Part shown: piece after piece, positions 1 through 9,093 of the stretch
Layout: each line of letters opens with the position of its first letter
How positions within the stretch are numbered: position 1 is the stretch's first letter
Origin: Rhodopseudomonas palustris
GTDB taxonomy: Bacteria; Pseudomonadota; Alphaproteobacteria; Rhizobiales; Xanthobacteraceae
Length of the DNA: 64,000 nt
NCBI GenBank assembly: GCA_016215605.1
Contig: JACRJB010000056.1
Coordinates: forward strand, 1 to 64,000
Direction of reading: 5' to 3'
Translations under genes and position numbers: made by a program
Notes under the pieces: model-generated
Seen by the model: the letters and a program-made list of their open reading frames with translations, nothing else
The model's database searches: none
What the model was told of the DNA's origin: nothing

Positions 1-166
1 AGGCGACGCGGGTGACGCCCTTCGGCGCCTTGACCTTGTTCGGCGCGCCGCATTTGCCGCAGGTCACCATGATCACGGTGTCGCCCTGCTTCACGGTCAG
101 ATTCTTGGTGGCCATCGCCTCGCGCATCAGCCGGTCGGCCTCTTCGCGCATCGCCTTCTTGTCCAT
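1..166 (-). CDS. Small Cys-pair (zinc-ribbon-like) protein, cut by the window edge
   Basis: The frame from the ATG at 166 runs off the left edge, so only the first 55 residues are seen. The visible part is a charged helix (MDKKAMREEADRLMREAMA) followed by a CGKCG motif at about residues 40-44 and a basic stretch. One CxxC pair suggests half of a zinc ribbon or rubredoxin-like knuckle; a second pair would lie outside the window. The start is chosen because it is the first ATG and the helix follows at once, but the frame stays open upstream, so the start is not certain. I do not recognise the family. Confidence 0.5.
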   Translation of the reverse strand, partial: MDKKAMREEADRLMREAMATKNLTVKQGDTVIMVTCGKCGAPNKVKAPKGVTRVA

Positions 167-420
167 GCCCTCGCCCTGTTCCTGAAAATCTCCCGCGCCT
201 TGTAGCGCACCGCTGCGACGGCGCCGCAAGAATTTCAGTGCGGGGCGCGAATTCCGGTTGAAAGGCGGCGCCACCTAGGACTGCACACCTATGGCTCTCC
301 CCATCGGGGCGGTCCGCGAGGATGCTTGTCACGCGGGACAGATCGGACGGACCGGAACGTCTTGCGCGCCGCCATCGCCCGGCGCGACGGGGCATTCCAG
401 GATCGAACCGCGTCGGCGGA

Positions 421-978
421 TCATTCCAGCCGCTGCAGCTCCTCGCGCGCCTGTTGCAGCAGCGGCAATTGCTGCTGGGCGAAACGGCGGATGTCGTCAT
501 TGTCGGGGTTGAGCAGATAGCGCTTCAGCATGGCGATCGTGTCGACGATGTCGTCGCGCTGCTTGGCGATGTAGTCGCGCATGAAGGCCTGCCCGACCGC
601 GCCCTGCAGGCCGGCGAGTTCGTTGCGCCGGACCAGGCTCGGGTCGGCCGCGAAATCGATGTTGAGCAGCGCGAACATGTTGAGCCGCACGATCGCCGCT
701 TCGCGCTGCCGCGCGTGTTCGGCCTGCGCCAGCGCGAAGCGTTGCACGGCGTCGGTGCCGCGCGTCGCGGCGATGCCGGCGGCGCGCAGTTGCACCAGGT
801 CGAATTCGTGCATCAGCCGCAGCACGTCGTGGCCGTTCGGCGGCCAGCCGAACAGCCGCTTGATGCCGACCTCCTCGATCAGCGAGCGTTTGCGCGGCGT
901 CTCGGAGCCGGCGATGGCGCCGGCAAACACGACGATCGCCGGGAGGATTGCGACCAGCCCGGCGACCATACGGATCAT
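421..978 (-). CDS. DUF4142-family secreted protein
   Basis: 185 residues. A hydrophobic N-terminal segment (residues 4-22) looks like a signal peptide, so the protein is probably periplasmic. The body is helical and matches the DUF4142 pattern: an EFDLVQLRAAG-like helix, a central H-rich helix (AQAEHARQ) and a C-terminal rFAqqqLPlLqqar helix. DUF4142 proteins are small ferritin-like helical bundles of unknown role, often stress-linked; I see no obvious di-metal motif here. It starts 11 bp after the stop of the 71-residue gene at 990-1205 and is probably the last gene of a three-gene operon. The family call is by pattern recognition only. Confidence 0.75.
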   Translation of the reverse strand: MIRMVAGLVAILPAIVVFAGAIAGSETPRKRSLIEEVGIKRLFGWPPNGHDVLRLMHEFDLVQLRAAGIAATRGTDAVQRFALAQAEHARQREAAIVRLNMFALLNIDFAADPSLVRRNELAGLQGAVGQAFMRDYIAKQRDDIVDTIAMLKRYLLNPDNDDIRRFAQQQLPLLQQAREELQRLE

Positions 979-989
979 TTTGGCGTGTC

Positions 990-1205
990 TCAGAGCCCGG
1001 TGTAGCCAGCCTTCACCGGATCGTTGCTGCCGTCAAGCTCGCGCAGATAGACGAGGCCGCACACCGTCAAACGGTTGTCGTCGGTCTCGCCGGCCTCGAA
1101 CAGCGTGCGGATGTAGCTCTCGACCTTGGCTTGCGCCTTTTCGGCCGCTTCCCGGCTGGTCAGCAGGCCGTAGGTCTGGATCACGCGGTCGATGGCTCGT
1201 TGCAT
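990..1205 (-). CDS. Small conserved-looking protein, unknown
   Basis: 71 residues, soluble, mainly helical in its first half (QRAIDRVIQTYGLL, then a charged EAAEKAQAKVESYIRTL helix) and ending KAGYTGL. A GAGGGG ribosome-binding site lies 9 bp before the ATG at 1205. It is flanked by 1223-1450 (17 bp upstream) and the DUF4142 gene (11 bp downstream), all co-oriented, which supports a real translated gene. I do not recognise the family and assign no function. Confidence 0.6.
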   Translation of the reverse strand: MQRAIDRVIQTYGLLTSREAAEKAQAKVESYIRTLFEAGETDDNRLTVCGLVYLRELDGSNDPVKAGYTGL

Positions 1206-1222
1206 TCAGCTAACCCCTCGGT

Positions 1223-1450
1223 TCAAGCCGCCATCTTGGCGGCTTCGAAGATGGAAATCGCCTTGTTGGCGAGCTTGATCGGATTGGTCTCGCCGCGATG
1301 GAACATCTGCACGATCAGCTCCAGCAGCGGATCGTAGGTCGCCGACGTATCGGCGATCGCCCCGGTGCGGCGCAGATAATTCGCCGCAATGTCGTACGCC
1401 CGTCCGACAACGTCGATGTTCATGACCCGCAATCCTCGTTCGATCAGCAT
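1223..1450 (-). CDS. Small helical protein, unknown; first gene of a three-gene operon
   Basis: 75 residues if started at the ATG at 1450, which has a well-placed GGAGAG site 6 bp upstream; a later ATG at 1423 would give MNIDVVGRAYD and is the alternative. The longer frame beginning further upstream lacks such a site. The protein is helical and ends KAISIFEAAKMAA. It contains neither a membrane segment nor a cysteine motif. Tight spacing to the next two genes suggests co-transcription towards the DUF4142 protein. Family not recognised. Confidence 0.6.
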   Translation of the reverse strand: MLIERGLRVMNIDVVGRAYDIAANYLRRTGAIADTSATYDPLLELIVQMFHRGETNPIKLANKAISIFEAAKMAA

Positions 1451-1540
1451 CGCTCTCTCCAGCGGCATTGCGCGGGACAAGCCGCGGCGATGCAAAAAGT
1501 TCCCGTCCGGGAAACGAAAATTTCGGCGCTGCGAGACAAC

Positions 1541-1573
1541 AAGAAAAATCGGCTCCCCTTGCGGAGAGCCGAT
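1541..1573 (-). terminator. Rho-independent terminator of the LdtR-like gene
   Basis: On the minus strand an 8-bp stem ATCGGCTC / GAGCCGAT (positions 1573-1566 and 1555-1548) with a 10-nt loop is followed directly by TTTTTCTTGTT. It lies about 100 bp after the stop codon at 1674 and upstream of the small-gene operon, so it separates the two transcription units. Confidence 0.8.
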
Positions 1574-1673
1574 GACGACAGAGCCTGGAGATGAACGGAA
1601 ACCGCGCGTGCTGCCTTCGTCGGGCGGGCCTGGCGTGATGCCGGCCGGCGTCGGCGCGGTCCCGGATCGGAAA

Positions 1674-2192
1674 TCAGAGACGGTACAGGATCTGGTCGGT
1701 CCAGAACCGCTCGAGCCGGTGCAGCGACTTGTTCAGCGTGGCGAACTCCTCGCTGGAGATGCCGCCGACCTGCTCCACCGTCTTGACGTGCTTCTGATAC
1801 AACGCGTCGACGATGTGGCGGACTTCCTGGCCCTGCGCGGTGAGACGGATCCGCACCGAGCGACGATCGACGCGCGAGCGCTGATGGTCGAGGAAGCCGA
1901 GCTCGACGAGCTTCTTCAGGTTGTAGGAGACGTTGGAGCCGAGATAGTAACCGCGGGTGCGCAGTTCGCCGGCGGTCAGTTCCTTGTCGCCGATGTTGTA
2001 GAGCAGCAGCGCCTGCACCGAGTTGATGTCGGCGCGACCGCGGCGGTCGAATTCGTCCTTGATGACGTCGAGCAGGCGGCGATGCAGCCGTTCCACCAGA
2101 GTCAGGGCTTCGAGATAGAGCGGCTGGACCGGCGCTTGTCCTGCAACTGCGGGCGCGGCGGCTTCGGCTGCCGTGGCAACGGCTTTGATCAT
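1674..2192 (-). CDS. ldtR: MarR-family regulator, LdtR-like
   Basis: 172 residues with one MarR winged helix. The recognition region reads GELRTRGYYLGSNVSYNLKKL, followed by a wing with DRRSVRIRL, which closely resembles the alphaproteobacterial LdtR regulator known to control an L,D-transpeptidase and osmotic-stress genes in Liberibacter and rhizobia. The start at 2192 has an AGGGGAAG ribosome site; an upstream in-frame ATG at 2261 would add a charged tail and is less likely. No L,D-transpeptidase gene is adjacent, so the target would be in trans. A strong terminator follows at 1541-1573. The family call is firm; the LdtR orthology is inference. Confidence 0.8.
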   Translation of the reverse strand: MIKAVATAAEAAAPAVAGQAPVQPLYLEALTLVERLHRRLLDVIKDEFDRRGRADINSVQALLLYNIGDKELTAGELRTRGYYLGSNVSYNLKKLVELGFLDHQRSRVDRRSVRIRLTAQGQEVRHIVDALYQKHVKTVEQVGGISSEEFATLNKSLHRLERFWTDQILYRL

Positions 2193-2522
2193 GACACTTC
2201 CCCTGTCGTCTTTTTTGATCGACTTATTCGACGAAACTTGTGTCCCGTCTGATAGGTCCAACTTAATCGGGGCGTTTGAAGATCAGCTTAAATAAGACAA
2301 TAAAGAGATCATGAATTGAAGACAGTGAATCGCGGATTAAGCCTGCAAATCGGCCACTTCTCGCAACGTTTCATTGACGGATGGGGCCGGATTCGAAGCC
2401 TTCGCCGGCCCCCCTGTCGCATTTGAGAACAGCTCCGTTACAATTCGAAAGATTCCCGTAACGGACCTGACCGAACCCTTTAAGGTGACCGGAACCTTAC
2501 CTTCCGCAATTGTCGAAAAATT
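2193..2522. other. 330-bp AT-richer intergenic region
   Basis: The region between the LdtR-like gene start and the acyl-CoA synthetase stop carries the regulator's promoter. It is clearly more AT-rich than its surroundings near 2280-2340. The only structure I see is the inverted repeat at 2435-2464. I find no convincing gene in either strand. Confidence 0.5.
2435..2464. repeat. Inverted repeat CCGTTAC-N16-GTAACGG
   Basis: Perfect 7-bp arms at 2435-2441 and 2458-2464 lie about 60 bp beyond the stop of the acyl-CoA synthetase gene. There is no T tract, so it is not a classical terminator. It could be a protein-binding site or a transcript 3' stem. Confidence 0.4.
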
Positions 2523-4088
2523 TTACGCGACGCCGCGGGTGCGGCCTTCCCAATACGGCGCGCGCAGCACCTTGCGGTCGATCTTGCCGAGACCGGTGAC
2601 CGGAATGGCGTCGACGAAGTCGATCGTCTTCGGCGACCACGGCGCGCCGCGCTTGTCCTTCACGTGCGCCTGCAACTCGGCGGCGTCGTTGTTGGCGCCG
2701 GGCTTGAGCACGACGAACGCCTTCACCGCCTCGCCCCATTTGTCGTCGGGCACGCCGATCACCGCGGCCGAGGCGACGGCGTGATGCGCCATCAGCGCGT
2801 CCTCGACTTCGCGCGGATAGATGTTGAAGCCGCCGGAGATGATCATGTCCTTGGTGCGGTCGACGATGTACAAGTAACCGTCGGCGTCCTTCACCGCGAC
2901 GTCGCCGGTGTGCAGCCAGCCGCCGCGGAACGCCTCTTCGGTCGCCTCGGGCCGCTTCCAGTAGCCGTCCATCACCAGCGTGCCGCGCACGCAGATTTCG
3001 CCGGGCTCGCCGATTCCGACTTCGCGCATCTCGCTGTCGAACAGCTTGACGTCGACCAGCGGATTGGGCCGGCCGCAACTGCCGAGCCGACCGGGCTTAG
3101 TGTCGTCGTGATCGATCTTGCGCATCGTGGTGATGCATTGCGGCGCTTCGGTCTGGCCGTAGAGCTGCACGAAGATCTTGCCGAAGATCGCCATGCCTTC
3201 GCGCAGCCGGTCCGGCGACATCGGTGCGGCGCCGTAGACGATCATGTCGAGCGACGACAGGTCGTGACGCGCCCTCACCTCCCTGGCGTCGATCAGCGCA
3301 TAGATCAGCGTCGGCACCAGGAACACCGCGGTGATCTTGTCCTCGGCGACGACGCGGCAATACGACTCGATCTCGAACCCGGGCACCAGCCGGGTGAAGC
3401 CGCCGCGCATCATCACCGGGTAGACGGTGACGCCGGCGGCGTGGCTGATCGGCGTCGCGGCGAGATAACGGATCTCCGCCGGCCAGTCCCAATCGGCGTA
3501 GAGCAGCGCCGCCATCGTGGTCAGCGCGCGATGCGGGATCATCACGCCCTTGGAGCGCCCCGTGGTGCCGCCGGTGTAGGCCAGCCAGGCGATGTCCGAG
3601 GTCACGCTCTCGTCGACCAGCGGGGCCGGCTCGACGCTGGCGAAGCCGTCCAGCAGGTCGCGAGCGCCCTCGACCGCGCCGAACGACAGCAGGTGCTTCA
3701 GCCCCGGCACGCGGCCGCGGATCGCGAGGCCGCGCGCGGCGAACTTGCCGGTCTCGACGATCAGCGCGTCGATCTCGGCGTCCTCGATGATGAAAGCGTG
3801 GTCGTCCTCGGCCGCCATCGGGTGCAGCGGCGTGTAGCGTAGGCCCATCACCGTCGCGGCCGAGATCGCCGCCCAGGATTCGGCGCGGTTCGACGACAGG
3901 ATCGACAGCGCGCTGCCCTTGGCGAGGCCGACGGCGCGGAACAGCGTGATGAAGCGGCCGACCGCTTCGCCGAATTCGCGATAGGTCCAGCGCGTGGTGT
4001 CGTCGGCGATCACCGGCCGGTCGCCGTAGCGCGCGACCGCATTGACGATCAGGCTGCCGCCGGTTCCGCCGGAATGAAGCTCGCTCAT
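2523..4088 (-). CDS. AMP-dependent acyl-CoA synthetase (long-chain/aryl fatty acid CoA ligase type)
   Basis: 521 residues, the normal length of the ANL superfamily. All core motifs are present: P-loop A3 YTGGTTGRSKG (about residue 178), A5 YGQTEAPQ (about 315), A7 GWLHTGD (about 399), the hinge DRTKDMIISGGFNIYP, and a C-terminal TGLGKIDRK with the catalytic Lys. It should activate a carboxylic acid with ATP and attach CoA; the substrate cannot be read from sequence. The start at 4088 begins MSELHSGG behind a GGGGGG-rich ribosome site; the longer frame upstream overlaps the neighbour and is rejected. The DUF6163-like membrane gene lies 86 bp upstream on the same strand. Confidence 0.9.
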   Translation of the reverse strand: MSELHSGGTGGSLIVNAVARYGDRPVIADDTTRWTYREFGEAVGRFITLFRAVGLAKGSALSILSSNRAESWAAISAATVMGLRYTPLHPMAAEDDHAFIIEDAEIDALIVETGKFAARGLAIRGRVPGLKHLLSFGAVEGARDLLDGFASVEPAPLVDESVTSDIAWLAYTGGTTGRSKGVMIPHRALTTMAALLYADWDWPAEIRYLAATPISHAAGVTVYPVMMRGGFTRLVPGFEIESYCRVVAEDKITAVFLVPTLIYALIDAREVRARHDLSSLDMIVYGAAPMSPDRLREGMAIFGKIFVQLYGQTEAPQCITTMRKIDHDDTKPGRLGSCGRPNPLVDVKLFDSEMREVGIGEPGEICVRGTLVMDGYWKRPEATEEAFRGGWLHTGDVAVKDADGYLYIVDRTKDMIISGGFNIYPREVEDALMAHHAVASAAVIGVPDDKWGEAVKAFVVLKPGANNDAAELQAHVKDKRGAPWSPKTIDFVDAIPVTGLGKIDRKVLRAPYWEGRTRGVA

Positions 4089-4174
4089 GGTGCCCCCCTT
4101 TCTTTTCTTGTGGTTTGTCGTTGGCCTCGCCGTCCGGCGCGTTGCGGCCGGAACGGAACCGAATTCGGGGATCG

Positions 4175-4645
4175 CTATGGCGGCCGTTCGCGCGCCGCCA
4201 TCCAGGCCAGCGCCAGATAGGCCGCGAGCAGCAGCGCCTCGATCGACACGATCAGCAGGCTGCCGCCATAGATCGCCGGAAACATCAGCTCGATCACCGC
4301 CATCGACACCACGGTGGTGAGCCAGACGACGGCGCCCCACGGCGTCGCCAGCCACAGCCCGATCGCGGCGACCAGCTCGATCACGGCGAAATACACCGTG
4401 GCGGTCTGCCAGGCCATCGACTGGACTTCGAACGCGTCGTCCTCGCCGCCGACGAAGCCGGTGATCTGCGCCCAATGATAGAGGCCCTTGCAGATCGAGA
4501 TCACCGCCATCACCCGCAGGAACAGCACCAGCCGCTGCGTCCAGTCGTTCTCGTGCTGCTCGTCGCGCTCGGGCGCGATCGCCGCGACCCCGATCGAGGG
4601 GTCTCGCGGCGCGTGTTCGCGCGACGACGTCGGGAGTTCGGACAT
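4175..4645 (-). CDS. Four-TM membrane protein, DUF6163-like
   Basis: 156 residues. An N-terminal soluble, acidic stretch of about 38 residues is followed by four hydrophobic segments (roughly 40-60, 80-100, 105-120 and 128-150). Two polar residues inside the first helix pair (KGLYHW) may be functional. It sits between the acyl-CoA synthetase and hemB, divergent from the latter. The DUF6163 label is from memory of a Rhizobiales membrane family next to hemB and is tentative. Function unknown. Confidence 0.65.
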   Translation of the reverse strand: MSELPTSSREHAPRDPSIGVAAIAPERDEQHENDWTQRLVLFLRVMAVISICKGLYHWAQITGFVGGEDDAFEVQSMAWQTATVYFAVIELVAAIGLWLATPWGAVVWLTTVVSMAVIELMFPAIYGGSLLIVSIEALLLAAYLALAWMAARERPP

Positions 4646-4782
4646 GCGGCTCGCTGCTTTGGTGGTTCGGCGGCCGAGTCTTGGCCCGCCGGGACGGCAA
4701 AATCAATCGCCTGTGATCGCGGCCGGCGCGGCCGATTGCGCCAAATCAACAGCGCAGTGACGCGGGGATGCCAAAATGCTAG

Positions 4783-5877
<1,095 letters not shown>

Positions 5878-6013
5878 TACCAGCCGGCCCTGCGATTCGG
5901 TCCGGCCTTCCCGCTCCCGATTGCCGCTTTGTAATGTCGCGGCGGCCTTGCAACGCGCGAGCGCCGTCGCCATGTCGAGCGGCGTCGTGATTGTTCGACG
6001 GGGAGCAAGGGTC

Positions 6014-6559
6014 ATGTCTGACTACGGTTCGAACGGGCCTGGTGCGCGTGGAAATGCAGGCTGGAGCGGCGGCGAAGGCGACACCTTCGATCCGTGGCGC
6101 AATCCGGAGCTGTTCCAGGGTGTGCTCACCAAACGGGTGTTCGCGTTCCTGATCGACTTCGTCGTGCTGGCGATCCCGGTGATGCTCGCCGTCGTCTTCA
6201 TCACGGTGTTCGGGCTGATCACGCTGGGGCTCGGCTGGACGCTGTTCTGGATCGTGTCCCCTGCCTCGGTGATCTGGGCGCTGGTGTATTACGGCGCGTC
6301 GCTCGGCGGGCCGCATTCGGCGACGCTCGGGATGCGGGCGATGGGCATCGAACTGGCGACCTGGACCGGCGAGCCGGGCTATTTCGTGCTCGGCGCGGTG
6401 CACGCCTTCCTGTTCTGGCTGTCGGTCTCGATGCTGACGCCGCTGGTGCTGCTGGTCGGGCTGTTCAACGGCCGCCGCCGGCTGTTGCACGACATCGTGC
6501 TCGGAACCGTGATCATCAACAGCGCGGCGGTCGCCCCGGAGCCGGCGCGTTCGTATTGA
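6014..6559 (+). CDS. RDD-family membrane protein
   Basis: 181 residues. The RDD hallmark is present: an Arg early in TM1 (KRVFAFLIDFVVLAI), where the Asp completes the motif. Hydrophobic segments follow at about 40-60, 75-95 and 135-155, and the family's C-terminal RRRLLHDIVLGT block is intact. The N-terminal 30 residues are Gly/Asn-rich and soluble. RDD proteins are inner-membrane proteins, some linked to ion transport, most uncharacterised. The start at 6014 is preceded by GGGGAGCAAGG. It lies between hemB and bpt on the same strand without overlap. Confidence 0.85.
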   Translation: MSDYGSNGPGARGNAGWSGGEGDTFDPWRNPELFQGVLTKRVFAFLIDFVVLAIPVMLAVVFITVFGLITLGLGWTLFWIVSPASVIWALVYYGASLGGPHSATLGMRAMGIELATWTGEPGYFVLGAVHAFLFWLSVSMLTPLVLLVGLFNGRRRLLHDIVLGTVIINSAAVAPEPARSY

Positions 6560-6629
6560 GACGCCAAAGCGATTGACCGCAGCCGGCCGTAGCGCGATGC
6601 TGCTTCACGTTGGAGGTTGACGGACCGAC

Positions 6630-7403
6630 GTGACACAGCACTCGCGCGACACCCCGCAGTTCTATCTGACGGCTCCCTCGCCATGCCCGTATCTGCCGGG
6701 CCGGCACGAGCGCAAGGTGTTCACCCATCTCGTCGGCAACAAGGCCGGCGAGCTGAACGACCTCCTGACCCATGGCGGTTTCCGCCGCAGCCAGTCGATC
6801 GCCTACCGCCCGGCCTGCGACCAGTGCCGGTCCTGCGTCTCGGTCCGGGTGATCGCCAACGAATTCCGCTCCTCGCGCAACCAGCGCAAGATCCTCGCCC
6901 GCAACGCCGACATCGTCGGCGAGCAGCGCAATCCGGTGCCGACGTCGGAACAGTATTCGGTGTTTCGCGCCTATCTCGACCAGCGCCACCGCCACGGCGG
7001 CATGGCCGACATGACCGTGCTCGACTACGCGATGATGGTCGAGGACAGCCACGTCGAGACGCGGATCATCGAATATCGCAGGCGTACCCCCGACACCGGC
7101 ATCACCGGCCGCGGCGGCGAGCTGGTCGCGGCGGCGCTGACCGACGTGCTCAATGACGGGCTGTCGATGGTGTACTCGTTCTACGAGCCCGGCGAACAGA
7201 ACCGCTCGCTCGGCACCTTCATGATCCTCGACCACATCGCCCGCGCCCGCCGGCTCGGCCTGCCCTACGTCTATCTCGGCTACTGGATCGAAGGCTCGAA
7301 GAAGATGGACTACAAGGGCCGCTATCTGCCGCAGCAGCGCCTCGCCTCGAGCGGCTGGATCCGGGTCGATGCGTCCGGCGAATATCCGGAGCCGCAGGAC
7401 TGA
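6630..7403 (+). CDS. bpt: Aspartate/glutamate leucyltransferase (ATE family)
   Basis: 257 residues with a GTG start. The enzyme transfers Leu from Leu-tRNA to proteins with N-terminal Asp/Glu, feeding the ClpS/ClpAP N-degron pathway. The family's N-terminal [11 protein letters not shown] block, the [15 protein letters not shown] cysteine cluster near residues 55-72, and the C-terminal [18 protein letters not shown] block are all present. Older annotation calls these arginyltransferases (ate); in bacteria of this length the Bpt activity is the usual assignment. A GGAGG lies 13 bp before the GTG, which is rather far, so the exact start is a little uncertain. Confidence 0.93.
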   Translation: MTQHSRDTPQFYLTAPSPCPYLPGRHERKVFTHLVGNKAGELNDLLTHGGFRRSQSIAYRPACDQCRSCVSVRVIANEFRSSRNQRKILARNADIVGEQRNPVPTSEQYSVFRAYLDQRHRHGGMADMTVLDYAMMVEDSHVETRIIEYRRRTPDTGITGRGGELVAAALTDVLNDGLSMVYSFYEPGEQNRSLGTFMILDHIARARRLGLPYVYLGYWIEGSKKMDYKGRYLPQQRLASSGWIRVDASGEYPEPQD

Positions 7404-7422
7404 GCGACGGACCGTGGCGGCG

Positions 7423-8802
7423 CTATCCGCCCGTCGCGAAGTCGTAGACCAGCTTCATGTTCAGCGCGATGATCACCACGGCGATCACCACGGCCGAGGC
7501 CGTCAGCCAGCGCGGCGCGACGAACGCGCCCATTTTGGCCCGGCTCGACGTGAACATCACCAGCGGCACCACCGCGAACGGCAGTTGCAGGCTGAGCACC
7601 ACCTGGCTGAGGATCAGCAACTGACCGGTGCCTTTTTCGCCGAACCACATCGTCACCACCACGGCCGGCACGATCGCGATCATCCGCGTCACCATCCGGC
7701 GCAGCCACGGCGCGATCTTGAGCTCGATGAAGCCCTCCATCACGATCTGTCCGGCCAGCGTCGCGGTCACCGTCGAGTTCAGGCCGCAGGCCAGCAGCGC
7801 GATGCCGAACAGCGTCGGCGCCAGCGTCGAGCCGAGCAGCGGCGCCAGAAAGGCGTGCGCCTGATCGAGCTCGGCCACGTCGGTCTTGCCGGCGTGGTGG
7901 AAGGTCGCCGCGGCGAGGATCAGGATCGAGGCGTTGATGGTGAGCGCGAAGGTCAGCGCGATGGTGGAGTCGATAGTGGCGAGCTTGATCGCCTCGCGGC
8001 GCTCCGGAACGCTGCTGCCGAAGCCGCGGGTCTGCACCAGACCCGAGTGCAAATAGAGATTGTGCGGCATCACCGTGGCGCCGAGGATGCCGAGCGCCAG
8101 ATACAGCATGCCGGGTTCGGTGAGGATCTTGGTGGTCGGGGCGAAGCCGGCGATCACCGCGCCCCACTCCGGATCGGCCATCGCGATCTGGATCGCGAAG
8201 CACGCCGCGATCACACCGAGCAGCGCCACCACGAAGGCCTCGATCCAGCGGAAGCCGAACGCCTGCAGCGCCAGCACCAGAAACACGTCCGCCGCGGTGA
8301 TCAGCACGCCGAGTTCGAGCGGAATGCCGAACAGCAGATTGAGACCGATCGCGGTGCCGATCACCTCGGCGAGGTCGGTGGCGGTGATGGCGATCTCCGC
8401 CGACAGCCACAGCGGCCACGACACCCAGCGCGGAAACGCGTCGCGGCATGCTTGGGCGAGATCGCGCCCGGCACCGACCCCGAGCCGGGTGCACAGCGAC
8501 TGCAGAATGATCGCCATGACGTTGGAGACCAGCGCGACGCTGAGCAGCGCGTAGCCGTATTTCGAACCGCCGGCGAGCGAGGTCGCCCAATTGCCCGGGT
8601 CCATATAGCCGACGGCGACCAGGTAGCCGGGGCCGAGAAACGCCACCAGCTTGCGCCAGAACGACCCGCTGGCACGGGTCGGGATCGAGCCGAACATGCC
8701 GACCAGCGACGGCTCGGTCCGCGCCAGACGCCAACCGCGCGGGGCAGCCTCGGGCTGATGTGGCGGTAGATCGGGGCTCGTCCCAGGCGTTCGCGCGTCC
8801 AT
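7423..8802 (-). CDS. mntH: Nramp-family Mn2+/Fe2+ transporter
   Basis: 459 residues with about 11 hydrophobic segments. The Nramp metal-site motifs DPGN (in [12 protein letters not shown]) and MPH (in [10 protein letters not shown]) are intact, so it should import Mn2+, possibly Fe2+, with protons. I place the start at 8802; a longer frame to 8892 would absorb the palindrome at 8832-8848, which looks like an operator. The N-terminal 55 residues are Pro-rich and cytoplasmic. It converges with bpt, 19 bp apart. Regulation by a Mur/Fur-type repressor is likely. Confidence 0.93.
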   Translation of the reverse strand: MDARTPGTSPDLPPHQPEAAPRGWRLARTEPSLVGMFGSIPTRASGSFWRKLVAFLGPGYLVAVGYMDPGNWATSLAGGSKYGYALLSVALVSNVMAIILQSLCTRLGVGAGRDLAQACRDAFPRWVSWPLWLSAEIAITATDLAEVIGTAIGLNLLFGIPLELGVLITAADVFLVLALQAFGFRWIEAFVVALLGVIAACFAIQIAMADPEWGAVIAGFAPTTKILTEPGMLYLALGILGATVMPHNLYLHSGLVQTRGFGSSVPERREAIKLATIDSTIALTFALTINASILILAAATFHHAGKTDVAELDQAHAFLAPLLGSTLAPTLFGIALLACGLNSTVTATLAGQIVMEGFIELKIAPWLRRMVTRMIAIVPAVVVTMWFGEKGTGQLLILSQVVLSLQLPFAVVPLVMFTSSRAKMGAFVAPRWLTASAVVIAVVIIALNMKLVYDFATGG

Positions 8803-8831
8803 TTCGTCAGACTGGATGATTTCGATCCCTT

Positions 8832-8848
8832 TTGCAAGTGATTTGCAA
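8832..8848. promoter_or_regulatory. Mur/Fur-like operator upstream of mntH
   Basis: TTGCAAGTGATTTGCAA is a 17-bp palindrome with 7 of 8 matching pairs, lying 30-46 bp before the chosen mntH start. A further TGCAA follows at 8850-8854, and another TGCAA at 8864-8868. Repeated TGCAA half-sites are the pattern known for Mur (manganese-responsive Fur homologue) sites at mntH and sitA promoters in rhizobia. Confidence 0.6.
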
Positions 8849-9093
8849 CTGCAACTAAATACCTGCAATCGCCCGAGACCACGATTCGACAAGCCATGAT
8901 GCTATCCACCGCACCGTGTGTCATTGATCGTCGATAATCATTACCGTCGATCGGCCGGGCCGCTGGGGTGCGCTTGCCGGATCAGCGCCCGCGCCGGCGC
9001 GGTCGGGCCTCGCTGACGTCTGCGGCTCGTCGTCCGTCGTCGCGCAGTTGCCCAGTGCGGCGGCTCAGGCACCGATCGCCGCGCGCGCGGCGA

